This document shows positions 11,126 to 23,743 of a stretch of DNA of 64,000 nt, piece after piece (within the stretch, counting starts at the first letter, position 1; each line of letters begins with the position of its first letter). The stretch covers positions 372,001-436,000 of the forward strand of contig OY540821.1 of NCBI GenBank assembly GCA_961205875.1, written 5' to 3'. Both the position numbers and the translations under genes were made by a program. The notes under the pieces are model-generated. The model had not been told where the DNA came from. It did not search any database and saw only the letters and a list, made by a program, of their open reading frames with translations. This DNA is from Sialis fuliginosa (lineage: Eukaryota; Arthropoda; Insecta; Megaloptera; Sialidae).

Positions 11126-13140
11126 TCTGGTCACTACGTTTCAAGGACGAAAGAAATTCAAGTAAGCTGAGTATTTAATAATTCTATCAACAAGGGAATA
11201 TTTGGAATCCAACGGTTCAAGAAATTATTTTCAAACGACGGCCTTGAAAATTATCCGTGACCTCGGGTGCGCATGTATCAGCCATATTATACAAGTTTAT
11301 GTGAGCCAAAACAAGAATCCAGCTACGTGCGACAAGAAAAAATTTAAATTCGCTACGCGACGTAATACTATCAACTTTCTTCTGTTGATAAAAAATTTCT
11401 TTTGGTTTATTTACCCCGCCAGAAAATATCAGCAGACATTAGTGCTGGTATTTATAGCAAAATTCTCCTGTGTAAAAATATATGTATATAGATATTGATA
11501 ATTTACATTATTAATATGTCCCCTGGTTGTTGTTTTCTGCGCTACGTATGAATGAAGCACTAATTAGTGGCATCATTATTATATTTGTCCTTGAGTTCAT
11601 TTAAATAAATTATAAAAGGTTATGAAGTTACATTTCGATTGGATGAAATGAAGAGTGAATCATACTCCATCGTCGTTATAGTCAAGAGATACCGGGACCC
11701 TCGCTTAATACACCCTAAATGCATCCTTTGCATACGGGTATAGGCGTCTAACATATAAAGGTTCCAACCATCTCTTACTGTTGAGCGACTGTTATAGCCA
11801 TCCGCGGTATGCGCTTTGTTAAGTCAATATTCCAAGGATCATACAAAAGAGTTTACTTCAACAAAAAGTAAAGTGGCGAAAGTCATACCAATATCAATGT
11901 ATAGTGTATAATTATTTCTGGTATCAGAAATTTCTGGTTATTTTATAGTGGTTATTAAATATTGTAATATTGTCTTGTCAAAGGATGGAATTGACAGTAA
12001 ATCATACACTCTTGCCGTGTTAGTAAAGTATAATTGAACTCTCGCTAAATACTCACGAATACATTCTTCGTATTAGAGTACAAGCGTCAAAAAAGGTTCA
12101 AGCTATATTCTGCTGTTGACGACGGCGACGTTTATCCTCGATAAAGGCCTTGTTCAATTGATACTGGGTTATCCCATATGGTAAATACGCTGATCATATT
12201 TGGGCTAAAGAATGGTGGAAACGAGACGTAAGGTAGCATGTTAGTGGGCAGCCACTTGAAGGCACATTTTTTTTAAAGAAAATACCTTACAGCATTATTG
12301 CCCTAAGAGGAGTGTTGTAATAGGTCCCTTTTCTTTTTTGGTCAGTCAAGGGCGAAATGACCCCAACCTATCTTACGCAAGGTATTCCAATTTCGTCGTC
12401 ACCATATGTTGTCAGAAAAAATTATCATTTATTGGGAATTATCCCCTATAGTATGTAATTGGGCACAGTCGCCCAAAAAGGAGAAACAACGTCCGTGAGG
12501 TAAAGCAATATTCGTACTCGTAAAGTAACCTGAAATAAAAACAAAGGCAACATTTGAAAAAACTTTTATTCACTGATGGTTACACGTTATTCATATGAAA
12601 TATACATTGAAATTACATTCACTACTGCTTCGGAATTTTAACGCTTCAGGCTTCCTTGTTTCACCCTGGGAATCCCTTAACCCATGCTGTGTCCTGTGAA
12701 GTCCCTGAAAGATTTAATAAACCACATTTTAATTAGGTTAGTTTTATTTATTATTGTATATTAAGTTATTTATTTCATATATTGTATACTTACCGTTGGA
12801 GTTCTGTCTTCACAAGTATATGTCTGGATAAAAAAAGAGAATAAATAAATAAGATAGTTGAAAACTGCGTTGTATTAATTTGAGTAACACCGAATTAAAC
12901 TCCTACCCATTGTTTTGTACCAGGACTTTGGGCCCTCTTGTTTTACAAAGGAAATCATAGCAAGAGACTCGGTGCCCCAGCACGCTGCAATACACCAGTA
13001 TTCATAAACGTATAAATTGCTAATCAACAACGAGCAAGATTTATTTATCAAGTTTTTTTTATTTTTAAATTATTCGATATAATTTAATATTTTTCTTGTG
13101 TGCGGCCTAAATCCGCCACAGTACGTTTTTTGTTACCGAA
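11126..13140. repeat. Unassigned 2-kb region with a diverged direct repeat
   Basis: No recognisable gene. Segments 11652-11830 and 11995-12165 are diverged copies of each other (shared order: AATCATAC, CTCGCTAAATAC-like, TACGGGTATAGGCGTC/TAGAGTACAAGCGTC, GGTTCAA, GACGG). At 12.6-13.0 kb the minus strand has three short splice-bounded open stretches, but their frame ends quickly and I do not call a gene. The plus-strand ORF at 11202-11498 has no recognisable motif. Confidence 0.35.
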
Positions 13141-13358
13141 TCTAATGAGTATCATCGTGGTACATTAAAATTAGTTAATATTCTAAAAGCATTACCTTTA
13201 AGATAGGATGAACGTCACTTCAGAAGTATGTGATATTTGTACACTTACATTTCAGAGAATAAGGTTTTTGATCCAATAGTTCTATAATATTACAGCAACG
13301 TTTTAGCAATATTTCGTGCTCTATGGGATAAAATCATACAAAATAAAATCAATAAATA

Positions 13359-13778
13359 TTACTTTGGAATCTGATGAATCTCTTCGTCTACGTCTGATTC
13401 CGAAGACACCGACTCGGTTCTTATTAAAGCTGCTTGTCTGTAATTTGAGAAATAAATAAAAATATTAAATAAATAAAATCCATTGAACAGATAATTAATG
13501 ATGTCAGGTTAGCTGTACTCACTTATTTTTTATAGTATCACGAATGATTTCTCTCGGGTCATTAATCGGTTGTTTTTTGTATGTTAAATGATTTAAAGTT
13601 AGTTCTGTTTCATGAGATTTTAAATAGTTGTCAACTTCTCTGGTCGATCTAAGTTTTTTCCTTCTGGTGTTGTATAGTAGATGTCGCAATTACTTTCACC
13701 GTTGACTTTGCGTTTTGCTCTATAAACTAACTCCCTTTTCCAACCATGATCAAGTGGCTTTGAGTAATCCATTTTAAT
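13359..13778 (-). pseudogene. Methyl-CpG-binding-domain (MBD) exon plus 3'-terminal exon, frameshifted
   Basis: The MBD exon spans 13778-13523: an acceptor TTATTAG, then ATG at 13772, DHGWKRELVYRAKRK, CDIYYTTPEGK, LRSTREVDNYLKSHETEL and INDPREIIRDTIK, ending at donor AA|GTGAGT. This matches the MBD fold signature (GWkRe...VYY.tP.Gkk.RS..e...YL). The terminal exon, 13437-13359, joins in phase and reads QAALIRTESVSSESDVDEE to TAA. The MBD is broken: between PEGK and LRS the A-run is one base short, so the natural frame hits a stop soon after. MBD proteins bind methylated or unmethylated CpG in chromatin; which insect protein this came from I cannot say. It sits at the left (3') edge of the tandem array and is the only copy with the terminal exon. 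Confidence 0.72.
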
Positions 13779-15738
13779 CTAATAAAAAAAAATATAGGGT
13801 CTTTTATCTCTTCTTCTACATCAGGTTCCAAAGAAACCGACTCTGATTTGTATACTTACATTGTTATTTCAGATGGATCTAAATTTGAAAATAATGATGC
13901 AGATCCGTTAAAGTTAGTTCTGTTTCATGAGATTTTAAATAGTTGTCAACTTCTCTGGTCGATCTAAGTTTTTTCCTTCTGGTGTTGTATAGTAGATGTC
14001 GCAATTACTTTCACCGTTGACTTTGCGTTTTGCTCTATAAACTAACTCCCTTTTCCAACCATGATCAAGTGGCTTTGAGTAATCCATTTTATTCTAATAA
14101 AAAAAAATAGGGTCTTTTATCTCTTCTTCTACATCAGGTTCCAAAGAAACCGACTCTGATTTGTATACTTACATTGTTATTTCAGATGGATCTAAATTTG
14201 AAAATAATGATGCAAATCCGTTAAAGTTAGTTCTGTTTCATGAGATTTTAAATAGTTGTCAACATCTATGGTCGATCTAAGTTTTTTCCTTCTGGTGTTG
14301 TATAAAAGATGTCGCAATTACTTTCACCGTTGACTTTGCGTTTTGCTTTATAAACTAACTCCCTTTTCCAACCATGATCAAGTGGCTTTGAGTAATCCAT
14401 TTTAATCTAATAAAAAAAAATAGGGTCTTTTATCTCTTCTTCTACATCAGGTTCCAAAGAAACCGACTCTGATTTGTATACTTACATTGTTATTTCAGAT
14501 GGATCTAAATTTGAAAATAATGATGCAAATCCGTTAAAGTTAGTTCTGTTTCATGAGATTTTAAATAGTTGTCAACATCTATGGTCGATCTAAGTTTTTT
14601 CCTTCTGGTGTTGTATAAAAGATGTCGCAATTACTTTCACCGTTGACTTTGCGTTTTGCTTTATAAACTAACTCCCTTTTCCAACCATGATCAAGTGGCT
14701 TTGAGTAATCCATTTTAATCTAATAAAAAAAAAATAGGGTCTTTTATCTCTTCTTCTACATCAGGTTCCAAAGAAACCGACTCTGATTTGTATACTTACA
14801 TTGTTATTTCAGATGGATCTAAATTTGAAAATAATGATGCAAATCCGTTAAAGTTAGTTCTGTTTCATGAGATTTTAAATAGTTGTCAACATCTATGGTC
14901 GATCTAAGTTTTTTCCTTCTGGTGTTGTATAAAAGATGTCGCAATTACTTTCACCGTTGACTTTGCGTTTTGCTTTATAAACTAACTCCCTTTTCCAACC
15001 ATGATCAAGTGGCTTTGAGTAATCCATTTTATTCTAATAAAAAAAAATAGGGTCTTTTATCTCTTCTTCTACATCAGGTTCCAAAGAAACCGACTCTGAT
15101 TTGTATACTTACATTGTTATTTCAGATGGATCTAAATTTGAAAATAATGATGCAAATCCGTTAAAGTTAGTTCTGTTTCATGAGATTTTAAATAGTTGTC
15201 AACATCTATGGTCGATCTAAGTTTTTTCCTTCTGGTGTTGTATAAAAGATGTCGCAATTACTTTCACCGTTGACTTTGCGTTTTGCTTTATAAACTAACT
15301 CCCTTTTCCAACCATGATCAAGTGGCTTTGAGTAATCCATTTTAATCTAATAAAAAAAAATAGGGTCTTTTATCTCTTCTTCTACATCAGGTTCCAAAGA
15401 AACCGACTCTGATTTGTATACTTACATTGTTATTTCAGATGGATCTAAATTTGAAAATAATGATGCAAATCCGTTAAAGTTAGTTCTGTTTCATGAGATT
15501 TTAAATAGTTGTCAACATCTATGGTCGATCTAAGTTTTTTCCTTCTGGTGTTGTATAAAAGATGTCGCAATTACTTTCACCGTTGACTTTGCGTTTTGCT
15601 TTATAAACTAACTCCCTTTTCCAACCATGATCAAGTGGCTTTGAGTAATCCATTTTAATCTAATAAAAAAAAATAGGGTCTTTTATCTCTTCTTCTACAT
15701 CAGGTTCCAAAGAAACCGACTCTGATTTGTATACTTAC

Positions 15739-15861
15739 ATTGTTATTTCAGATGGATTTAAATTTGAAAATAATGATGCAGATCCGTCAATCTCATTTAG
15801 ATATTCTAAATCAGAATTGGTTAGGATTTTTAATTTTGAAGGTATGTCAATTTCTGGTGTT
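15739..15861 (-). pseudogene. Upstream-type exon of the MBD locus, best-preserved copy
   Basis: After acceptor CTATCTTTTCAG (near 15863) the minus strand reads TPEIDIPSELKILTNSDLEY and then LNEIDGSASLFSN to a consensus GTAAGT donor at 15738-15733. It is open throughout in one frame (123 nt) and acidic. Near-identical copies are in the other two long units (about 18100-18230 and 19210-19350). Short units keep only its last ~50 bp. The next MBD exon lies 3' of it, separated by a ~75-bp intron-like stretch. No match to a known domain. Confidence 0.5.
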
Positions 15862-16193
15862 CTGAAAAGATAGAATCGTTTTTGGTTTCCCCTGACTTCG
15901 TCCTGACCAGGCATAGTTGACTATCTTTCGGGTTCCAGCATGTACGCTCTGGATGAACTAGAATATCTAAATCAGATTCATGAAAATAACATCTGAAAAT
16001 AAGGATCCAGATCCATCAAATATCTCTTCTGGTGTCTATAATCAGTTTCGGAAAATAAATCATCCGTAAAGCTATTGTAGAATTAACACAATTTAAGGTA
16101 ACTTTATTTATAAAATAATTATAAATAAAAATTTTAAATAAATAAAATCCATTAAACAGATAATTAATGATATCAGGTCAGCTGTACTCACTT

Positions 16194-16448
16194 CTTTTTT
16201 TTATAGTATCACGAATGATTTCTCTCGGGTCATTAATCGGTTGTTTTTTGAATGTAAAATGATTTAAAGGTAGTTCTGTTTCATGAGATTTTAAATAGTT
16301 GTCAACTTCTCTGGTCGATCTAAGTTTATTCTTTCTGGTGTTGTATAATAGATGTCGCAATTACTTTCACCGTTGACTTTGCGTTTTGCTCTATAAACTA
16401 ATTCCCTTTTCCAACCATGATCAAGTGGCTTTGAGTAATCCATTTTAA
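16194..16448 (-). pseudogene. Full-length MBD exon in the first long unit
   Basis: Complete MBD-encoding exon with acceptor and GTGAGT donor. The C-terminal half is open as LRSTREVDNYLKSHETELPL and INDPREIIRDTIKKRSEYS. The junction reads AGAATAAAC instead of GGAAAAAAC, but its length is the same, so the same frameshift separates the two halves. Comparable full exons are in the long units near 18560-18800 and 19670-19920. Confidence 0.65.
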
Positions 16449-19400
16449 TCTAATAAAAAAAAAATAGGGTCTTTTATCTCTTCTTCTACATCAGGTTCCA
16501 AAGAAACCGACTCTGATTTGTATACTTACATTGTTATTTCAGATGGATCTAAATTTGAAAATAATGATGCAAATCCGTTAAAGTTAGTTCTGTTTCATGA
16601 GATTTTAAATAGTTGTCAACATCTATGGTCGATCTAAGTTTTTTCCTTCTGGTGTTGTATAGTAGATGTCGCAATTACTTTCACCGTTGACTTTGCGTTT
16701 TGCTCTATAAACTAACTCCCTTTTCCAACAAATGATCAAGTGGCTTTAAGTAATCCATTTTAATCTAATAAAAAAAATAAAAATAGGGTCTTTTATCTCT
16801 TCTTCTACATTAGGTTCCAAAGACACCGACTCTGATTTGTATACTTACATTGTTATTTCAGATGGATCTAAATTTGAAAATAATGATGCAGATCCGTTAA
16901 AGTTAGTTATGTTTCATGAGATTTTAAATAGTTGTCAACTTCTCTGGTCGATCTAAGTTTTTTCCTTCTGGTGTTGTATAATAGATGTCGCAATTACTTT
17001 CACCGTTGACTTTGCGTTTTGCTCTATAAACTAATTCCCTTTTCCAACCATGATCAAGTGGCTTTGAGTAATCCATTGTAATCTAATAAAAAAAAATAGG
17101 GTCTTTTATCTCTTCTTCTACATCAGGTTCCAAAGAAACCGACTCTGATTTGTATACTTACATTGTTATTTCAGATGGATCTAAATTTGAAAATAATGAT
17201 GCAAATCCGTTAAAGTTAGTTCTGTTTTATGAGATTTTAAATAGTTGTCAACATCTCTGGTCGATCTAAGTTTTTTCCTTCTGGTGTTGTATAAAAGATG
17301 TCGCAATTACTTTCACCGTTGACTTTGCGTTTTGCTCTATAAACTAATTCCCTTTTCCAATCATGATCAAGTGGCTTTGAGTAAACCATTTTAATCTAAT
17401 AAAAAAAAAATAGGGTCTTTTATCTCTTCTTCTACATCAGGTTCCAAAGAAACCGACTCTGATTTGTATACTTACATTGTTATATCAGATGGATCTAAAT
17501 TTGAAAATAATGATGCAGATCCGTTAAAGTTAGTTCTGTTTCATGAGATTTTAAATAGTTGTCAACTTCTCTGGTCGATCTATGTTTTTTCCTTCTGGTG
17601 TTGTATAAAAGATGTCGCAATTACTTTCACCGTTGACTTTGCGTTTTGCTCTATAAACTAATTCCCTTTTCCAACCATGATCAAGTGGCTTTGAGTAATC
17701 CATTTTAATCTAATAAAAAAAAAATAGGGTCTTTTATCTCTTCTTCTACATCAGGTTCCAAAGAAACCGACTCTGATTTGTATACTTACATTGTTATTTC
17801 AGATGGATCTAAATTTGAAAATAATGATGCAGATCCGTTAAAGTTAGTTCTGTTTCATGAGATTTTAAATAGTTGTCAACTTCTCTGGTCGATCTAAGTT
17901 TTTTCCTTCTGGTGTTGTATAGTAGATGTCGCAATTACTTTCACCGTTGACTTTGCGTTTTGCTCTATAAACTATCTCCCTTTTCCAACCATGATCAAGT
18001 GGCTTTGAATAATCCATTTTAATCTAATAAAAAAAATAGGGTCTTTTATCTCTTCTTCTACATCAGGTTCCGAAGACACCAACTCTGATTTGTATACTTA
18101 CATTGTTATTTCAGATGGATCTAAATTTGAAAATAATGATGCAGATCCGTCAATCTCATTTAGATATTCTAAATCAGAATTGGTTAGGATTTTTAATTCT
18201 GAAGGTATGTCAATTTCTGGTGTTCTGAAAAGATAGAATCGTTTTTGGTTTCCCCTGACTTCGTCCTGACCAGGCATTGTTGACTATCTTTCGGGTTCCA
18301 GCATGTACGCTCTGGATGAACTTGAATATCTAAATCAGATTCATGAAAATAACATCTGAAAATAAAGATCCAGATCCATCAAATATCTCTTCTGGTGTCT
18401 ATAATCAGTTTCGGAAAATAAATCATCTGTAAAGCTATTGTAGAATTAACACAATTTAAGGTAACTTTATTTATAAAATAATTATAAATAAAAATATTAA
18501 ATAAATAAAATCCATTAAACAGATAATTAATGATATCAGGTCAGCTGTACTCACTCTTTTTTTTTATAGTATCACGAATGATTTCTCTCGGGTCATTTAT
18601 CGGTTGTTTTTTGTATGTAAAATGATTAAAAGTTAGTTCTGTTTCATGAGATTTTAAATAGTTGTCAACTTCTCTGGTCGATCTAAGTTTATTCTTTCTG
18701 GTGTTGTATAGTAGATGTCGCAATTACTTTCACCGTTGACTTTGCGTTTTGCTCTATAAACTATCTCCCTTTTCCAACCATGATCAAGTGGCTTTGAGTA
18801 ATCCATTTTAATCTAATAAAATTAAAAAAAGGGTCTTTTATCTCTTCTTCTACATCAGGTTCCAAAGACACCGACTCTGATTTGTATACTTACATTGTTA
18901 TTTCAGATGGATCTAAATTTGAAAATAATGATGCAAATCCGTTAAAGTTAGTTCTGTTTCATGAGATTTTAAATAGTTGTCAACATCTATGGTCGATCTA
19001 AGTTTTTTCCTTCTGGTGTTGTATAGTAGATGTCGCAATTACTTTCACCGTTGACTTTGCGTTTTGCTCTATAAACTAACTCCCTTTTCCAACCATGATC
19101 AAGTGGCTTTGAGTAATCCATTTTAATCTAATAAAAAAATAAAAATAGGGTCTTTTATCTCTTCTTCTACATCAGGTTCCAAAGACACCGACTCTGATTT
19201 GTATATTTACATCGTTTTTTCAGATGGATCTAAATTTGAAAATAATGATGCAGATCCGTCAATCTCATTTAGATATTCTAAATCAGAATTGGTTAGGATT
19301 TTTAATTCTGAAGGTATGTCAATTTCTGGTGTTCTGAAAAGATAGAATCGTTTTTGGTTTCCCCTGACTTCGTCCTGACCAGGCATAGTTGACTATCTAT

Positions 19401-21936
19401 CGGGTTCCAGCATGTACGCTCTGGATGAACTAGAATATCTAAATCAGATTCATGAAAATAACATCTGAAAATAAAGATCCAGATCCATCAAATATCTCTT
19501 CTGGTGTCTATAATCAGTTTCGGAAAATAAATCATCCGTAAAGCTATTGTAGAATTAACACAATTTAAGGTAACTTTATTTATCAAATAATTATAAATAA
19601 AAATTTTAAATAAATAAAATCCATTAAACAGATAATTAATGATATCAGGTCAGCTGTACTCACTTCTTTTTTTTATAGTATCACGAATGATTTCTCTCGG
19701 GTCATTAATCGGTTATTTTTTGTATGTAAAATGATTTAAAGTTAGTTCTGTTTCATGAGATTTTAAATAGTTGTCAACTTTTCTGGTCGATCTAAGTTTA
19801 TTCTTTCTGGTGTTGTATAGTAGATGTCGCAATTACTTTCACCGTTGACTTTGCGTTTTGCTCTATAAACTATCTCCCTTTTCCAACCATGATCAAGTGG
19901 CTTTGAGTAATCCATTTTAATCTAATAAAAAAATAAAAATAGGGTCTTTTATCTCTTCTTCTACATCAGGTTCCACACATCGACTCTGATTTGTATACTT
20001 ACATTGTTATTTCAGATGGATCTAAATTTGAAAATAATGATGCAGATCCGTTAAAGTTAGTTCTGTTTCATGAGATTTTAAATAGTTGTCAACTTCTCTG
20101 GTCGATCTAAGTTTTTTCCTTCTGGTGTTGTATAGTAGATGTCGCAATTACTTTCACCGTTGACTTTGCGTTTTGCTCTATAAACTATCTCCCTTTTCCA
20201 ACCATGATCAAGTGGCTTTGAGTAATCCATTTTAATCTAATAAAATAAAAAAAAGGGTCTTTTATCTCTTCTTCTACATCAGGTTCCAAAGACACCGACT
20301 CTGATTTGTATACTTACATTGTTATTTCAGATGGATCTAAATTTGAAAATAATGATGCAGATCCGTTAAAGTTAGTTCTGTTTCATGAGATTTTAAATAG
20401 TTGTCAACTTCTCTGGTCGATCTAAGTTTATTCTTTCTGGTGTTGTATAGTAGATGTCGCAATTACTTTCACCGTTGACTTTGCGTTTTGCTCTATAAAC
20501 TATCTCCCTTTTCCAACCATGATCAAGTGGCTTTGAATAATCCATTTTAATCTGATAAAAAAAAAATAGGGTCTTTTATCTCTTCTTCTACATCAGGTTC
20601 CACACATCGACTCTGATTTGTATAGTTACATTGTTATTTCAGATGGATCTAAATTTGAAAATAATGATGCAGATCCGTTAAAGTTAGTTCTGTTTCATGA
20701 GATTTTAAATAGTTGTCAACTTCTCTGGTCGATCTAAGTTTATTCTTTCTGGTGTTGTATAGTAGATGTCGCAATTACTTTCACCGTTGACTTTGCGTTT
20801 TGCTCTATAAACTATCTCCCTTTTCCAACCATGATCAAGTGGCTTTGAGTAATCCATTTTAATCTAATAAAATTAAAAAAAGGGTCTTTTATCTCTTCTT
20901 CTACATCAGGTTCCAAAGACACCGACTCTGATTTGTATACTTACATTGTTATTTCAGATGGATCTAAATTTGAAAATAATGATGCAAATCCGTTAAAGTT
21001 AGTTCTGTTTCATGAGATTTTAAATAGTTGTCAACATCTATGGTCGATCTAAGTTTTTTCCTTCTGGTGTTGTATAGTAGATGTCGCAATTACTTTCACC
21101 GTTGACTTTGCGTTTTGCTCTATAAACTAACTCCCTTTTCCAACCATGATCAAGTGGCTTTGAGTAATCCATTTTAATCTAATAAAAAAATAAAAATAGG
21201 GTCTTTTATCTCTTCTTCTACATCAGGTTCCAAAGACACCGACTCTGATTTGTATATTTACATCGTTATTTCAGATGGATCTAAATTTGAAAATAATGAT
21301 GCAGATCCGTTAAAGTTAGTTCTGTTTCATGAGATTTTAAATAGTTGTCAACTTCTCTGGTCGATCTAAGTTTATTCTTTCTGGTGTTGTATAGTAGATG
21401 TCGCAATTACTTTCACCGTTGACTTTGCGTTTTGCTCTATAAACTATCTCCCTTTTCCAACCATGATCAAGTGGCTTTGAATAATCCATTTTAATCTGAT
21501 AAAAAAAAAATAGGGTCTTTTATCTCTTCTTCTACATCAGGTTCCACACATCGACTCTGATTTGTATAGTTACATTGTTATTTCAGATGGATCTAAATTT
21601 GAAAATAATGATGCAGATCCGTTAAAGTTAGTTCTGTTTCATGAGATTTTAAATAGTTGTCAACTTCTCTGGTCGATCTAAGTTTTTTCTTTCTGGTGTT
21701 GTATAGTAGATGTCGCAATTACTTTCACCGTTGACTTTGCGTTTTACTCTATAAACTAACTTCCTTTTCCAACCATGATCAAGTGGCTTTGAGTAATCCA
21801 TTTTAATCTAATAAAAAAATAGGGTCTTTTATCTCTTCTTCTACATCAGGTTCCAAAGACACCGACTCTGATTTGTATACTTACATTGTTATTTCAGATG
21901 GATCTAAATTTGAAAATAATGATGCAGATCCGTTAA

Positions 21937-22440
21937 ATTGCTTTGTATCAGTCGGTAATAATAGTCATGTACTAATGCTTCCCGAAGTATATAGTGTAGC
22001 AAAATTTGCTAATTTTATGTAAAATGTATCAATTATTGTTAAGTTTAATATTTATAACACAAAGGTGAGTTTTATTTCTAACAAATTCCATTGAATTTTT
22101 TTGTATTAAAAATTATTTAAAAAGATATAAAAGAACATGGAAGTCATGTTTGGTTCTCCATACTGACATTTATGTTTATTTTATTTAATAGAATTATTTA
22201 AAAACAGTTTGTTGCGGTGGAAATTGAATCCCCGTTTTCACCTAACGAAAACTAACAAACCCAAAACTAATCAACTAAATTTCACCCCAAAGACCGTTAA
22301 CATATATATTATTAGAGCATCAACTCAATTCTGAATTACTATATACGTGATTTTTTATAATTCTGACAGCGGCCACCCATACACTGCCCCGCTCGACTCT
22401 ATATATAAATATATGTATTCTGTGACCTGTTACAAGTTAT
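21937..22440. other. Unannotated sequence right of the MBD array
   Basis: Starts where the last repeat unit stops. AT-rich, with no ORF or repeat I can identify. Upstream exons expected for the MBD gene are not visible here. Confidence 0.4.
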
Positions 22441-22745
22441 ACTTGTCAATCTGGGGTAGAGGTGGGCATTGTATTGGGCCACGTGTGCCAATCCGTCGAT
22501 CTTCGTATTTTTCATTTAGATGTTGGATAGCTGTGCGACAATTATGCGCAGGGCACCCGTCTTGTATAATCAAGTGACAAATTTTCTAACAATTCTGGAA
22601 GCTTTTCTTGTAAAAAATGTGTATGATTTGCTCCATTTAAATATAGAAATGCCACACCCTACATTTATAGAAAAATTACCTGTACATTTAAAGTTATTTG
22701 CCAATGTGGATATTCCGTGGCTCAATAAACAGAATTTTTTCTGTC
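22440..22745 (-). pseudogene. Mariner-related (IS630/Tc1-like) transposase, C-terminal fragment
   Basis: Minus-strand translation in shifting frames gives FLYLNGANHTHFLQEKLPEL, then TAIQHLNEKYEDRRIGTRGP and IQCPP. This matches the end of the insect transposase family with FLQDGAPPH...YLNExFxxRWIGTRGPxxWPPRSPDLTPLDFF. The catalytic Asp-Gly-Ala motif has decayed (NGAN) and there are stops and frameshifts. It is the same family as the fragment at 37235-37808, of which it would be the C-terminal half. Confidence 0.6.
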
Positions 22746-22759
22746 AAAGAATAGTACAG

Positions 22760-23310
22760 ATGAAGAGTTATAATTTGATCTAAATTCATTAAATAAATTA
22801 TAAATAAATTTTATTAAATAAATTATAAATAATAAATTAAATTTCAAATTAAGAAACTTTAAAAGTGATGCATTCTTTTAAGATTAGATATCAATATCAA
22901 TTTAGAAAATTTAACTTCTTCTCCTTAAGGTGACACAACACCTGTAATGGAAATATTATCATCTTTAATTATTATTAAAGATGCAATGCCGGGATATAGT
23001 TTATTGATATACATATGTATAAGTTATATACGCACAATTCCAGCAAGCCAATAAATCACAACAGGAAGTTGAGGCATCGCGACAAGAAACCAAACGATGA
23101 CAACATGACAACATGTTATTGTATTTTTAATCATAAGTTGATGTAAGCAATTATTACAACAATCGATGATTGCATTTCCCTAGTATAAAATAACATGTAC
23201 TCACATATTATAGTTAGTCTGTAGTTAGCATTGTAACTATTGAGAACAATAAATATAACACAAAAGATATTACTTCTTAAAACGTATATTCCAGAACCTA
23301 AAATCTAAGT
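22760..23310. other. Unannotated AT-rich sequence
   Basis: No ORF. The segment at 22755-22790 (CAGATGAAGAGTTATAATTT) also occurs near 44962-44995, so it is part of a dispersed repeat adjoining the YWRGFY repeats at both places. Confidence 0.4.
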
Positions 23311-23314
23311 TATA

Positions 23315-23625
23315 TACAACCTGTATATGTAATAATTTTGTATCTCATATTTTTATTACTTTTTATGATTATTGGCCTATAGCCGCCGCCGCCCCCTCTT
23401 CTGTTTTTCCTTTCTTGTGCTTATAATATCACTTATTTCCATTGTTTGCTGGCGCAGCAGCACCGCTACTGCCTGCAGCGATAGGGGTAGTAGCTTGTTA
23501 CATTACGATCATATATTTCTTTGGCGTAGTAAAAACCACGCCAATATTCAGGTGCGTTGTTGTATACTGTTGTTTTTTTTAATAGTTACATCAATGTTTC
23601 TAACATTGATAGTTCTTCCAATAAT
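23315..23625 (-). repeat. YWRGFY-type repeat, copy 1 (degraded)
   Basis: On the minus strand it reads YNNAPEYWRGFYYAKEIYDR and then a basic tail, interrupted by a deletion and a TGA in place of the K-R codons of copy 2. About 300 bp match 24565-24865 at roughly 90% in the same orientation. The two copies flank the GC-rich segment 23740-24550 as direct repeats. Confidence 0.7.
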
Positions 23626-23743
23626 TGATAGCATGACTTTTCTATTCTCTTGTTGTGGGATTTGGGAGAAATAAAACAATAATGAATGGAAATAAAATAT
23701 TTATTTTATTTATAAAAATATATATACAGAAATATGTTATTTA

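Larger units (their letters stand above)
13523..21936 (-). repeat. Tandem array: 22 copies of an MBD-exon unit (313 bp short, ~795 bp long)
   Basis: The marker CTTCTGGTGTTG (or CTTTCTGGTGTTG) recurs 22 times between 13660 and 21692. Nineteen steps are about 313-318 bp and three (15540 to 16338, 17905 to 18695, 19008 to 19802) are about 795 bp. Long units contain the full MBD exon with its donor, an intron, and an upstream-type exon. Short units lack about 480 bp, joining the middle of the MBD exon (after ETELT) to CGGATCTGCATC of that other exon. Every unit also holds a GTAAGT donor and a TTATTAG acceptor around a ~75-bp segment encoding an acidic stretch (ESVSLEPDVEEE) like the terminal exon. 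All copies share the same frame-shifting A-run length. Copies 3-7 are nearly identical (TATAAAAGATG variant), indicating recent block expansion. The right edge at 21936 breaks off abruptly. Confidence 0.93.

Noticed and set aside
12640-13010. Three short splice-bounded minus-strand stretches (FLCKTRGPKVLVQNNG, a ~30-nt micro-exon, then a short tail)
   Set aside because: The joined frame is only about 50 codons, has a stop just upstream, and matches nothing I know; splice-like signals are common in AT-rich DNA.
13523-21936. CRISPR-like or simple satellite array
   Set aside because: Units are 313-795 bp, contiguous without spacers, and encode an MBD exon with splice sites; the context is eukaryotic.
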